A stretch of DNA of 64,000 nt, taken from contig OY754327.1 in NCBI GenBank assembly GCA_963573305.1, positions 143,632,855-143,696,854 on the forward strand, in the 5' to 3' direction. Shown in pieces: positions 48,275 through 60,989 of the stretch; the stretch's first letter is position 1, and each line of letters starts with the position of its first letter. Made by a program: the position numbers and the translations under genes. The DNA comes from Pyrrhosoma nymphula. Lineage: Eukaryota > Arthropoda > Insecta > Odonata > Coenagrionidae. The notes beneath the pieces were generated by a model. The model was not told the origin of the DNA, searched no databases, and worked only from the letters and a program-made list of their open reading frames with translations.

Positions 48275-48690
48275 AAGAAAATTATGTTTAGAGATGTTGT
48301 GAGTTGGATTACCAAGACGCAAATGTCAGTAGAACTACCTAGAACCGAAGCAGAACATGTAGCCCTTGCGACTACTGTATCTGGAGTTTTATGGCTAAAA
48401 TAATTACTGGCAGAAATCAGTGTTAATTACAAAGATCCTATCAAAATTTATGAAGATTATCAAGTTTCTATCTAAATTCTTAATTGATGGGACCAAAGGC
48501 GAATGAAGCATATTGATATAAAGTATATTTTTATCAAATATTTTAATCATGAAAGTGTAATCAACGTTATCTATGTGCCCTCGGTTGATCAAAAGGCTGA
48601 TTTTATGATCAAACCTCTGGCAATTGATATCTTCCGAAACACATTGAAAACTTAAGAATGATGTATGGCAACTGACTAAATATGTTGTAC
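48275..48690 (+). pseudogene. Ty1/Copia-type retrotransposon RNase H fragment
   Basis: The plus strand translates to the C-terminal RNase H region of a Copia-class polyprotein: VVSWITKTQMSVELPRTEAE (the 'KKQ..VALSTTEAEY' motif), HVALATTVSGVLWLK, a stop, LLAEISVNYKDPIKIYED, then RMKHIDIKY (the conserved KHI-I-Y motif), NVIYVPSVDQKADFMIKPLA (the QxADxxTKPL motif) and IDIFRNTLKT. In-frame stops and a short frame slip near KIYED are present. No integrase, RT or LTR could be recognised around it, so it is a solitary fragment. Confidence 0.85.
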
Positions 48691-48699
48691 CAAGTTGTA

Positions 48700-49830
48700 A
48701 ATGAATGCATGTAATTATTTTTTTCATTTCTATAATGTGTCAGTTGAATTATTTAGAAATTGCACATTACTGCATCTCGTTCCCATTATTAAATCAAAAC
48801 AACAAATATTAAGCTGCATTTAAATTAAAACTATAACCCATTCACGCATATTGCGATTATAGGAACTTATGCATCTACGTAAGTTACCAATGGCACACAC
48901 TGGTGTTATCTTTGGGTATTCTCGTTGCTAAAAGAATAATAAAGATTTATCAGGAATGCGTGCTGTGAATTTTGAGTCGAAAAAGCGACTTGCGGGATAA
49001 GCATCCTTTCCGGTTCGTGAATAGGGAACTTTTATGGTGCCCTTTTACTCAGGAATCCGTAATTTATTTCTATATGCAATTGATTTCAGCTTGAGTCAAC
49101 TATCAATTACTGTATGATGTAATTCTTTGGAAAAATCTTTATTTAAATCGGCGTTTTGAAAAACCTAACAGAGCGTGCTGAATGTAGGTATGCTTGTTTT
49201 CTCCCTTATGTTTTCCCCCTTTTTTTGAAAATTCATATTCTCCATTAGTAATGGGTATCCCGTCATAATAAGAGTAATCATTTAATAATTAATTCAGCGA
49301 TCCAAACTTTCCCCTCGTTAATCTGTTTGAAAAATACTATACTGTAAAACTATCGGTTAGTATGCAATCAGATGAATTGCATCACAAAAGAATTTAACGT
49401 AAATACATGTAGTATTTTCATTTCGTAATTCAGAAACAATTCTTAGCGTCAAAGAACTATGAAAAGTGCCTTTAAAAATAAATAAACCCTGCAGTTCATA
49501 AAAGTATACACTGAAATATGTACATTCTGCAATTATATAGAATATTCTCTCATTGCTGTTTCAAAACAATATCTCAAATATGTCGGTGTTACAACTTAAT
49601 TATTTCTTCAAACTTATGCTTAGGTCCGGCGTGGGCATACTTGATTCCATCTTATAAATTAATGATAAGTGACGGCTTATCACTCATGAGAATGGAGCAC
49701 GACAAAAGATTAAAAACATGACGATAGTGAATGTTAAAAGGTTTCCACTTCCGCACACAAGCGTCAATTTCAAGGAAGGAGTCTACACATCATAAAATAA
49801 ATACCATTTGAGATGGGAAGTGCACTTTGG
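48700..49830. other. AT-rich non-coding DNA
   Basis: Possible flank of the Copia relic, but no LTR pair found. Nothing else recognised. Confidence 0.4.
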
Positions 49831-49839
49831 GGATGTCTT

Positions 49840-50130
49840 TCTATTTTCTCACTCCCCTTAGAAACGGGAATTCAGTGGACGGCAAAAGCAAAATGCGAAA
49901 ACAGTGTTCGAGTCGAGGACGTAGAATTTGGGACGTGGAATGGAGGCGTGAGATGGCACATAGGGGGGTGGCAAGGAAGAGAAAAGGGTGCAGGGACGAA
50001 CGAGAGTGGTCAGGAAGGAAGAGAGGAAGGAAACCCTAGAATGGGAAAGATAGAGGGAGATAAGCCGGTGGCAAAAGCAGAGAACGCGCGCGCAGGGACA
50101 CTCTCTGAACCCTATTTTTCCCTGTGGAAA
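49840..50130. other. GC-rich, purine-biased island
   Basis: A purine-rich plus strand with CpGs. Frames on three frames are charged, low-complexity and unrecognised. Confidence 0.35.
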
Positions 50131-50139
50131 TAAAATTCC

Positions 50140-53100
50140 CGAATAACGAAACTTCATAAGGAGCTAGTCTGCGGGAATTTGAAGCGCTCTCGGGAAATTC
50201 AAATGGGTATAAAACTCATAACCGAGCGGTAAAAATCCAATCTGTTACACAGGGGAGGCAAGTGTAAAAAAATGTCTAAAACTCGGCGATAAAAAAGCTG
50301 GAATAACCGGGTTTTAACAAAATTATTTTAAGCAATACGTTTTGCCATGACAATTCATTGACAATTAAACGATCGGGTTTTCAAAATAACTGACCAATCA
50401 GAATAAAGTCATGCATAAAATAATGTTTTTCGTCGAACTCGTTTATTTGAAATCATTTCAACTCATGAAATAGCAACATAAATCATATTGCAACATAATA
50501 CTGCATAACGTAGTTTTCTACATTAAACTTGGGTACCCAGAATTGTCACTGAGTGCACATTTACGAACTTTACATAAATCTAGGTGAACTTACTAAATAA
50601 TGTTGCCTGTTGTTCAATTAATGGGCTTCTAACAAAAATTAATATTCCAATTTGACGAAAATAGATAGTAAGAGCTAGATAATATGTATCTTTAGATGCA
50701 TGGGACTTACTGCTACGCTTTTCTTATTTGCTTGCAGGTATGTTTTTAATATATCATTCTTTAACAATTTACTCACTTATCATTATGTATTTGGAATGGG
50801 TTCCACTCTTTGTCTAGTTCAGGTTTCAAAAATTAATACAGCTGAACAGATATTATCAAATGAATCGCATTTCCAAAGGCACTAAATAGCAACTTATTGA
50901 AACCACTTTTTGAGAAACTAATCGTCCTTGAGAGAGCATAAATTTAACTGATTTCATGGATTTTTACTGTATTAGAAATCTTAGGTTGCTTTGACAATAA
51001 AGTAATTTTACGTTCCTGCTTTCGGTAGCACTGATTGTATTTTAATAAAGCGCGAGCTTTCGCCAACCCTTATTCCGGCTTCGTCAGCCAATAATAACTT
51101 AAATTAAGTGATTTTTCAAACCATCGCGTTAACAGCACCGGTTTTCTGGTAAAACTTATGATATTAAAATTTTGAAATTAGTAACAAAAATATTACTGTA
51201 AACCATATATTTCCTAAAATTTTAACAATTACTACAGCACCCAAAGGCTGAGTCACATACAAATCTTCATGACATGGAGCACTTTATGGCTTTAAAATAA
51301 AGTATGTGCAACCAGGGCATCAAATACCAGATAGAACCAATGTAAAATATTTCTATCACTATTGATTAGAACTAACTTTTCCTCCATTCAATCCTTGAAA
51401 TATAATTCCGAGCATCATTAGGTGATATGTAGGTTTGCATCAAGACGAAGTTCGCTGACTATGCAAAAACTTATGATCTATTATTTGTATTAACAAATAA
51501 TAGTAAAAATCGAGCAATCATAGCTAAGTCAAGCGGCTTTTACTCCTCGTAGCTGAATAGAACTTACAAGGAACTTGATGTTATGGTAAAATTGTTCAAC
51601 AAATTTAAAAATTTAAAAAGTTGTCTGATGGTGTTTCAGTCAGCATGCATGAAATGACTGACAAGGGTATTTAGGTTAGAGCGGAATAAACGCCTCGAGA
51701 TGCTGGCTTTGCGATGCAGCACTCATTAATACCGTACTTGACTGATTTTCTTTTTAGTTTTTTAAAATAAAAATACCACCGATCTTCTCAGCAAAATATT
51801 CCACGCAAATAACAGATAAATGGTACGTCTGTGTTTTATAACACTTTTCCAAGAATTAGGATAACCAACTGTCTCAACAACAAAAAGAAGTATAGCCATT
51901 AAGTGATTTCGCTAGATCTTACCAAATGGCATGGCTGGAAGATTCTAGGAAAGATTGAACATACTATTTACATTTGTAAATTTTTATATTAATTTTTCAT
52001 TGATTTCTTGAAATGGCACAATCGAGGGCAAAAATACAGTATTTCACCAAAGTCAAGACTAAATAGGAGTTCCTTATGTATTTTACACTGAAATATATTT
52101 CTATTAGAAGTATAATTGTATATTAAAAGGGATATAAGTAACTAGGTGATGTATTTAGAAAAAAATGATGCAATGATCGAAGTACAGACAGTAATTATAA
52201 CGTTTTTTTACTAATTTTACACTATATTTAATCATAAAAATTTTATTTTATTTATCAACGGTCAGCTATAAAAAAACGCATAGCATCTATCAATTTAGGA
52301 AATTGCATTTGGGAATCAAAACTAATCTATCAACCCTTACTCACGGTAGCAATCAATAAAACGTGCTATTTTTACTTTCTACAAGTGTACATATTTCCCA
52401 TCAGTTTTTTTTATGTTGTCAAAGTTTCACCCGCATTAGTCACATCATAAAAATGCCAATTTGGCGTCCTGTGGCTATTTTCCAGGCTCAATCATTGCAG
52501 TAATAGGAATGGATACATCGTCCCTGAGCAAGGACATTCTCCTCGACGGTATCGTTTTCCCTTTATAACTGCCGGAGACGTATATATTCTATTCCCAGAC
52601 TAGCCATTAAAATATTCCACATTTAAGTATCCGGAAAATTTCATATGCTTCGCTTTTCTTACCTTCATGGTCAAATAAAACCCTAGCTTTTGGTAAGTGA
52701 CATTAGATGTTTCGGAATGTTCGAATTCAACGACCGTTTTTCCTTCCTCATTTAGACTACAATATTTGACTGTTATCAATAGTTGATGCTCTCCATTAAC
52801 ATACATCAGAATGCATATTTTTAGGATTTATTTATCAATGGTTTTCTCTCAGCGTACGTGAATACCTTTCGGTGAGATCGAAGGGTGTAAAGTCAAATGA
52901 TGTCATTTCTTGGAGTTCGAATATTTATTGGCGGTAAATGAAAAGGAGGTAGCCTTCAAGTTAATTGGAGTCAAAATTTGTTGCGATAATGTCTCTATAC
53001 CAATAATAGTGAGATTCGTATTGTTTTGAAATAAATTCTTGCATTCATCGAGTCATGACAATTTTCTTCGATGGAATTACGTAGAAGGTTAGTTTTCTTT

Positions 53101-53480
53101 TAATGAGAAATTATATTTTTATAACAATGGATATGGGTTCCACTTTCATTGCCAACATTTTATTTTGAAAACTTGACCACTCATCAATGAAAAATGATCA
53201 TAACTTTCGTATGTTACCCTATTTTGATTATCCCATTGATAAAGGTCTATATTGGGTTTGAACTTTGACATTAAAGAGCACTAAATTTAATACCACTCAT
53301 CATTTCCCAGTCGAAAAATCATTTAGAAAAGACTCGTGGCGATAAAAATGCGAGATTGCGGTTCCTTCACGCTCCGCTCATCACTCCTTACAAATGGCAA
53401 TTACGCGACAACACTCAAACCTCGAACAGGTACCTACACTGCATGAATATATGATGAATATCTCAGGATTCCACCATTCA
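50140..53480. other. AT-rich non-coding DNA
   Basis: No genes recognised. A retroelement-like segment on the minus strand near 51046-51090 is described as a finding. An ATG-initiated minus-strand frame at 52600-52806 (68 codons) has protein-like composition but no recognised family. Confidence 0.4.
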
Positions 53481-53489
53481 TTACCGAGG

Positions 53490-53850
53490 GATAATCCCGA
53501 AGAACCACCCTAATCTGCCTACGGAAGGACGCAAAATTCCCTTCGGCAAACAAACAGTCCATCCTCCCTCGACCACCCTCATCCGAGGCCCGCAACAACC
53601 TCTCCCCCGCCCCCCAAACAGCTTCAACCGACCCTCCGTTCTCCCATCTCTCCATCTCCAACTTCCTCTTCATCTCTCTTCATGTCTCTCTCACTCCCTC
53701 GCTCCTCTCACTCACCGCCAATCTTGCGCATGCGTAGTGCACCACCCACCCACGATTTCAATCAACCCCTCGTCACGGCACGCCGACTCCTGCGTAGTTT
53801 TAAGAACCCGTAACCGAGCGTGGGCAGGCAACAAGTGCGTGCGGTCTCCG
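53490..53850. other. GC-rich, pyrimidine-biased island
   Basis: C-rich plus strand. At its right edge lies CGCCATTTTGGATT (about 53876-53889), which resembles a YY1-like GCCATNTT promoter element; no gene is evident on either side. Confidence 0.35.
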
Positions 53851-53859
53851 CCGAACAAG

Positions 53860-54580
53860 CGGTAATACTTTTTAATCGCCATTTTGGATTTTTTCAAGCG
53901 TTCATCTCATCGGGTGGGAGTTTTTTCCGCGACCTTCTTACCCCCTCACCCTCCTTCTTTCTTCGGATGACGTCCATGGATGAATATCACGATTTTAACG
54001 AGCAGAAAATAAGAATACGACTTGTAAAAAAATGCGCGCACGTGGCGTAATAACAACGTTGAATGTCATTATGCCTACGGAAACCACTCATTCCACTGAT
54101 ACATCAGTTTAAGGCGGTGTGTACAAGACCCCCGACAGCTAAAAATATTCATTCGGCACACAGTTTTGACCGTACTGTTTTGTCGAAGTCCCCGTTACTT
54201 CTCACTAGGTAGAATCATTTTTGGCAGAATTTTCCTGTAGATAAATGTCCGAATCGCTAATGTAGAATGTAGACATGCCGGTGAGAAAAAAGTTTGGCCG
54301 AAGTTAAAGGTAAGAAAAACGCTTCAGCGGTGTTTTTTGTGAGAAACAATTATCCGAAGAGCAAGTTTCAGCCACCTTGCCCGTATATGAAAAGAGGTAG
54401 GATTCCTGATAAAAGTAAAATGGCGCAATCAGCTGATGAATATTGCTTGATCATATTGTTTTTTTTCTTCACTTTTGAGTTTAAAGGTTGTTGGGTTGGG
54501 TAAAATATTTATTTGGAGGTAACCTGATCGAATTTTGTTCAGTAAAAACGTTGAGCGAAAGTAAATTTTAAAAATTCACA
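53860..54580. other. Non-coding DNA
   Basis: No recognisable coding similarity. Confidence 0.4.
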
Positions 54581-54584
54581 AAGA

Positions 54585-54950
54585 GCCCATCAGGTGATAA
54601 GGGAGTGATTAATTATTGTGGTTGAGATAGCACTGGTTCTATACAAGCATCCCGAATCTCCACATTCAAATCCCGGCGTTGGTGGAAATTTTTCGGTTGA
54701 TATTCTATCCCCACACAGGTGCCTCAGGTACTTCAAGCTCAGTAATCTGTACGTCGGATGGGACTGTGGAGACTGAAGCGCTTTTCGTCTAAGTCGTCTC
54801 TTAGGCTGATGCTGATAGCGGGCCCTCTGCCCTTTCTCCATTCCCCAATTAAACCTAGAACCTATACCAATCCACACACCTGTTTTCAGTGGTGCAAATG
54901 CCCTTATCAGTCGGTCGCTTTCCCTCATTACTGAGAGGGATTTTTAAAAA
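54585..54950 (+). mobile_element. tRNA-derived SINE
   Basis: The head reads TGTGGTTGAGATAGCACTGG with a B-box-like ATTCAAATCCCGG. The body GTTGGTGGAAATTTTTCGG parallels that at 6910-7125, and a later ACGTCGGATGGGACTG parallels its CGTCAGATGTGACG. Diverged copy. Confidence 0.6.
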
Positions 54951-55159
54951 GTAACAGCAAATTCACGGTAGTACACGAAGTGAACACTCCAGACATTTCA
55001 AACTCCCGCTAATGGAAGATGCATGCTTTAAAATGTGTTAACATTTTCCGAATAATGGCATGACCTGCTAAATAAGAGGGATAGTTAAAACAAGGTGGAT
55101 GCGCCTTAGCTGCGTGCACCGTAAAAGAGCAGAGAGCAGTTATATAATGTTTGTGGTCA

Positions 55160-55490
55160 GAGGGCGTTAAACCTTGAGAAATTCAGAGAAATATGTTGGA
55201 AAGGTACGGAGAGCGCTGCATTAGCGATAACATAGTGTAAGAGTGGGTAGATGCGTTTAAAACCGTTAAAGTACGCTAGTTATTGATGAGCAACGCTCTG
55301 GTACCAGCTCGGCCATCACTAATGAGAATATGGAAAGCACCGAGGCCATGATTCGTGAGAGCCAGCGTATTTCTTCAGAATTTTTTGCCAGGGAATTGAG
55401 GATTAGTATCACATCCGCTCATGATATTGATTAGAAGGTTCTAAATTACCGTAAATTTAAGCCGAAAAAAATTCAGTTTGCTCTTACTTT
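55160..55490 (+). pseudogene. Mariner-type transposase, N-terminal fragment
   Basis: The plus strand encodes the bipartite DNA-binding region of a mariner transposase: MLERYGE, then EWVDAFK (the 'EWFKRFKdGR' motif), a frameshift, then IDEQRSGTSSAITNENMEST (the 'DDeRpGRPs..tdENv' linker), EAMIRESQRIS, ARELRISITSAHDI (second helix-turn-helix) and VLNYRK. Stop codons and a frameshift interrupt it. The catalytic DD(D/E) domain is missing and no TIRs were identified. A decayed, truncated copy. Confidence 0.85.
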
Positions 55491-55649
55491 TTTAAATACA
55501 CTCGTAGTACTATTACGTCTTTGATTCTCATAGCAATCATCGATCCTCATCCGTTCCAAAGAAATGGTAACATTAAGTAACGGTGCGTGAAAATATCTAG
55601 AGGGAGTTTAGTTCTACGGATAAAAGAGGTTTCCTTAGAGAGTAGTATC

Positions 55650-55965
55650 GAAGGAAAGGGTGAGTTACCGGGCAGCCAGGAAAACGAAGAAAGAGGAGGT
55701 TCGGTGTTCCATCGAAACCCTCTTCGCTCGTCACTGGACACTCGCTTCCTCTCGGCGACCCGCTCTTAGTCGCTCCTCCGTTTCTTCTCCGTCCCATCTC
55801 CTCCCTCCCATCCTCACTGAAATCCCTAGAGCACACACGGACACACACATTTGCACCCGCACACACCCCCTGCCATCTCTCTTGCGTCTCTTCCTCTCGC
55901 ACGGCGGCGGCAAGAGCCCATTCGATGGCCGCTACCGTCGCACCACACGCCTAAAAGGCAACTTT
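55650..55965. other. GC-rich island
   Basis: A CpG-containing, pyrimidine-biased block. The frames at 55660-56004 and on the other strand are low-complexity. Confidence 0.35.
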
Positions 55966-55969
55966 CGCA

Positions 55970-57545
55970 AACTTTGCAGGCTCACCTCATTACACTGCAG
56001 ATAACAAAGGGGGGTTTGCTAATCCGCCTTCCCCTGGGGATCTTCCAATAATCCACACCCCTTACGGCAGGCGATCACGTTAAGCCTTCGGACGCATTAA
56101 CAAAAGCCTAGAACATTTTTTACAGGCTGATATCCTCATGACTTAATAAGACTTGTTTTAGTACGCTATCCACGGGATCGTCCAATGTTTTGGTATTGAA
56201 TTATGCCACATTGATTAGAAGAGTTCCACTTCTAAATATAAAGCAATTACGTAATATCATAATGATGATGATGATGACGTAATATCTTTTGAACTGCCCT
56301 GTAATTGTAGTAAAAGGTTCACTAGAATCCATTATATATTATAAACCTCAAACTCACGACAGCTGCCATTACAGGTGTAAGCAGAGGCTTTTTCTATTGC
56401 TCGTGATTTCAGAATAAAAAGTACCCAAATCTTAGTATTAAACATTTCATAACAGAGTTATTAGCATTAATAGCTGTAGTAAAAGAGCCAATATCTCAGG
56501 AATGAGTATGACGAAGACAATTTTAAAAGATAAAGGAAGAAAAATGACAAGTAAAATTCAGACTCCATGAATATACGAAACTACAGGAGTCCTCTCATAC
56601 CAAAATAGAAGGAAAAGTGACTTTGTAAGGCATCTGGTATCTTCAATGAAAACAAATCAGATCCAACACACAGGTTTCAAATATAATTTCATGAATATAT
56701 AACATGGAACAAACTTAATGTCATTACTCAAACAAATATTCTCATTGGAAAATGATTAATTATTCCCTTTCCTACCAATCACGAGAGACAAAAATGGGGT
56801 CTAATTCAACCATTCTTTGTGCATTACAACAAAAAAAGGTTAACAAAAATGAATAATAATGGTAAAAAATTGTCACATACATAAGTATTTGCCAGAAAAG
56901 TACAAGAGTACAGGCATGCATCACTCAATTACCTGACCAAGTCTATCCCTTTCTCAAGTGATGAATTGTTGATTTGTAAACATAATTATGTCCATAAAAC
57001 CGTTTATTAATGAAAAAAAAACAAGAAATATCAGAGTAATTGGAAAGGAACGGTTCCCCACATTACACATGTATTCCTACTCACTCTTTAACGGCAACTT
57101 TATAATTTAACCCAACTTTCTCCCTCTTCGTCTATTTCATTTCGCGTACGTGTAGCTGCTCTCAGATTTAAGAGCACCACTGGCAGCTTTTACACAACTA
57201 ATGACGGATTCATTCGTCCACATGCGAGAATTAAATATGCAGTTGCTAACAATCGACTGAACATGGTAACAGCTCGAGGCAGCGATAAAGTTAGGCCGGA
57301 AAGTGTACATACTTTTGTCAGTAAAGATCCTCATGCAACGAACCTATGTTCAAACTAATACAAAGGTGAATGAACTATCTAAATGGATTTAGAAACAACG
57401 GCTCGAGATGAACTGCAGCAAATATAATTAGTACACTCGAAGAGTGAGAGTTAGCGGTGACATTTGCGATACATTTCAACGTTTCAGAAGCTAAACCGCC
57501 ACTCATATGAGTCAAAATAATATATCCCCCTTCCTGGGTTCCCAC
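55970..57545. other. AT-rich non-coding DNA
   Basis: Includes a short (ATG)n tract near 56262-56278. No genes recognised. Confidence 0.45.
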
Positions 57546-57549
57546 CGAG

Positions 57550-57990
57550 AGCCTTTCCTAGAAAACGGTTTTCCCGCAGACGCCGTCTTCGCCTTCAAGC
57601 GATATTGTTTACCCTCAGAGTTCCCACAAAAAGTCGTCTATATTGTTTACCGTCGTCTTTTCTTCCCGCTCACTTAGTCCCCCTCCTCTAACTCTTGCCC
57701 CAAATTCTCTCCCGTCCCCCATTCCCTCTCCTCTCCCCTCTGCTATTCTCCCCCAAAACGTTTCACGTTCACCCTCTCTCTCTCTCTCACACAGCCATAA
57801 TCCTCCCTCCCACACTCCCCCATTTCCTCCCGCCTCTCTCTGAGCTCCTTCGCATCCTCATCCTTAGCGTACATACGATGCCCTCCCTACCTCCCTCGCC
57901 AACCTCTACATGCGTCTTATAACCGAGACCTAACAAGCCCACAACGCCTCCTCCTCATCCCGTCAACACGCAAGTAATTCTCCCATCAGA
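57550..57990. other. Pyrimidine-rich GC island with (CT)n
   Basis: The plus strand from about 57640 to 57920 is almost pure pyrimidine with a CT run at about 57773-57788. Both-strand frames are low-complexity. It has H-DNA/triplex potential by composition. Confidence 0.5.
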
Positions 57991-57999
57991 CGCCCACGA

Positions 58000-60420
58000 A
58001 CTATGCAGTCTTAATCACTTAAAGACATAGTTTGCTCTGAAACTGGATCTTAGATAGCTCTTTCCACGGATTTTCTGTCTTTACCTTGGTACCCACACGC
58101 TGGCGTTCGAATTGTATGAACCGATCTATGATTTTGTTTCCCAGCTTATCAAGTCACACGTTTGGTTTAGCATAGTTCTCCACCTTCATGATGCACTAAA
58201 AAGATTTCTTCCTTTAAAAGGTCTAAATAACCTCATAAAAAAGTAACTATTAACGCAAACGTTTAATGCGTGAACGATGCTAAAATCAAGCATCGGTCAA
58301 TTATAAACGCCACATTCTTTTCTTCTGCTGATTTTCACATAGAATCACACCACATGAAGCAATTAAAACAGGCAGCTTGCCATATGCGTGAGGCCAGCAC
58401 ACAGTCTTTTTCCGGCATCAGATGTTTTCGAGATAAAATAAAACTGGTATAAATATGGTAATGGATTGGTATTTACATGGTAGAATTGGTGATATTGGTA
58501 CTAGTGGCACTGAAATTGGCAGTTAATAGATTTTGTTATTTCATGATAGTTTTGATAAAAATATAATTATTTCAACCCGCCTGATTTAAAAATCTATATA
58601 TTGATTAATACCACTGTGCACATATCCACATGGGAAAGAAAACTATAAAATATTAAATGCAGATTTTATACTTCATTGAAAGAGCAAATTTTGCAAGTAC
58701 CATTGAACAGCAACATTAAAGGTTGTCTTTTTAAATACATAACATGACAAGTCACACGAACCAATGCCTACGCTATATATACTACTGTAAGTGTATGAAA
58801 ATATGCATTTTACCTGCATTTGCAATGTATACAAAATCAAAGTACCGAACTGCTAAATTACGAGAGCTATAAAAATATTCCAAGTAAAATGAATGCCGGA
58901 AATAACCACATGTACAATTTTTAAATTCAAGGTCATTAGAATAGTTCAAGTTATAAAAATTGATAAAATATAAAATGGTGCAGCACTCCCTAATGGCTGA
59001 GTCCATAGCTGCAAAAATCTAATCAGTCCAATCCACTAACACAAGGTCATGAATAAAATTAAGCGGCATAGCTTGTTCGTCGTGCTGCTATGATCCGCAG
59101 GGTTCCAGGCATGAGAGACCTAGAGTAGAGGCCATAATCAAACCTTCCCTTGTAAAAACCTGGGACAGCATGGAATGAACTGGAGTAGCGGATCAAAAAT
59201 AACCAGAAACTCGCATGAGCTCCATATATTATACATACTAACAAGCTCCACACGGAAAGAATTTATCCTGAACGTCCGCAACCAACATAGCACCGGGATG
59301 GCGAACGGGTATAAAATATGCTGGATTTTTACGGGAATCCACGATCAAAAACAGAAACATCAAATTCATTAATTTTTATGCAATTTGATCGTAGTTGTCA
59401 GAGGGAAAATACTAAAAGGATAAATTATGCGAGTTAGAGTATAAGCACAAGGATTTACTTCTTATGTTAGTTATTAGTATTATGGGAATAGCGTACCACT
59501 CACCATTCAATTGTTAATATTTATTTGTAAACAGAACTTTAAATAAATATGAATTTTTAATGTCACACCAGTTTATTTTTATTTAATCTTTTTAATTTAT
59601 TTTTAAGGCCTATTACACGTATAAATTTAATCCTATTAAAGACAATCACACATAAGACATTTTCAATATTGTCTTAGTTGTCACCCAAAACATTTTAATT
59701 CCCTAATGCTGAGTCTCCTATATAAATCCTGGAATATATCGTATTCCATCAGGAGATGTTAAACGTAACGGGTGGAGTCGCAATCACCCCAACGAGGTTG
59801 GGTTTTGTCATTTGTAAAGAGGTACTATTAAGGGCACGATGTCCTAATCTCTTATACTCAATCTGGTGATGACGACCTCTTTCACGCGGTTACTCTTGAC
59901 GGAAGAGGGAGTCAAGCTGATACCACGGGCTTTATTGCAGAAAGTAAACTGTTACATATTTAAAGTTACTCAGGGGTCCTTCCACTGCCATGATGCGCGT
60001 TAGAATCCAGCACTCACTCAACTTTCTTTAACTATCAGTTACTCGGGTAGAGGGTACGAAATAGCCGCTGGCACATAAAGCCGAAATTACTTTTCGATTA
60101 CAAAAAAAAATTTCTTGAGCCAACTACAAGAAGACACAGTAATAAAGTAAAGCATAGTTTCACTGTAAATGCACAATTGCAGATGGATCAAAGAAAAGGC
60201 AGACGTACGATTTTGATACCAAGCATTTGGCCAACATGAGCTCAAGGTCACAGAGATATAATTCCTATGCGGATTTATTCGTAATATTCAAGAAATAAAG
60301 CGTTTTTAAAGGCTAATTTTTTATCATTGCCATTGCCTGTTCTCCCTGTAGCGACACAAGCTTCCGTTTTACTTCAGCCGGACGATGATCGGAGGTTATG
60401 TTTACCTCATTGAAATATTT
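58000..60420. other. AT-rich non-coding DNA
   Basis: No coding similarity or RNA gene recognised. Confidence 0.45.
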
Positions 60421-60429
60421 ACCATGAGA

Positions 60430-60985
60430 ACAAAATTTCAACGCGGGCAGCGACTTCACGGAAGAATGGGAAGAAATGGCAACATTTCTTCCGTGTCCGG
60501 TAATTCCAGCGAGGCCAAGTGAATCGTGAAGTCGGCAGATGTTTCTCGCGAACGGCAATACACCGTGTCTTCCTCCGCACGGCGAAGCAGGCCTCGCAGG
60601 CCGGTGACGGTCGGGAATTCGAGGAATGTGTTGACAGCGTGGGAGATGTCACGTGGGCAAATCCACCCGCGCTCCCACATCCGAGCTGGTCGCCGGCCGT
60701 GAAAGAGTAGGCGCGGGCCCGCAGAGCATATGGTAGTCGCAGGCCGGTGCCTTTTGGGTGCGGCGGGGGGGAACGGGCGATTAGAGTGGTCGCTCTGATA
60801 TGGTGGCCACGGGGTGTGAGCGAGCGAGGGGATGAAGCGGGCTCCACCGGGGGATAGGGAGGAGAGAGAGAGATTAGCCCAGATTGAGAGGAGCGGCGAC
60901 CGATGCGGGGGCGAGCAAACTTTAACCGATCACACCCAATCCCTCTTCCCCCTAATCGGCTGGCGCTGATCCGCGCACTCGAGTT
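60430..60985. other. GC-rich, CpG-dense island
   Basis: A strong CpG island with a 192-codon open frame on the minus strand (60419-60997) and shadow frames. That product has no domain, is Arg/Ser/Pro-rich and is best explained by composition. Could be an orphan promoter. Confidence 0.45.
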
Positions 60986-60989
60986 ATAC

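Noticed and set aside
53434..53673. 79-codon minus-strand frame in a GC island
   Set aside because: Looks charged and soluble, but lies in strongly skewed DNA and matches no family; likely chance.
59059..59253. Minus-strand frame with an aromatic-rich peptide
   Set aside because: No motif recognised and no supporting frame on either side.
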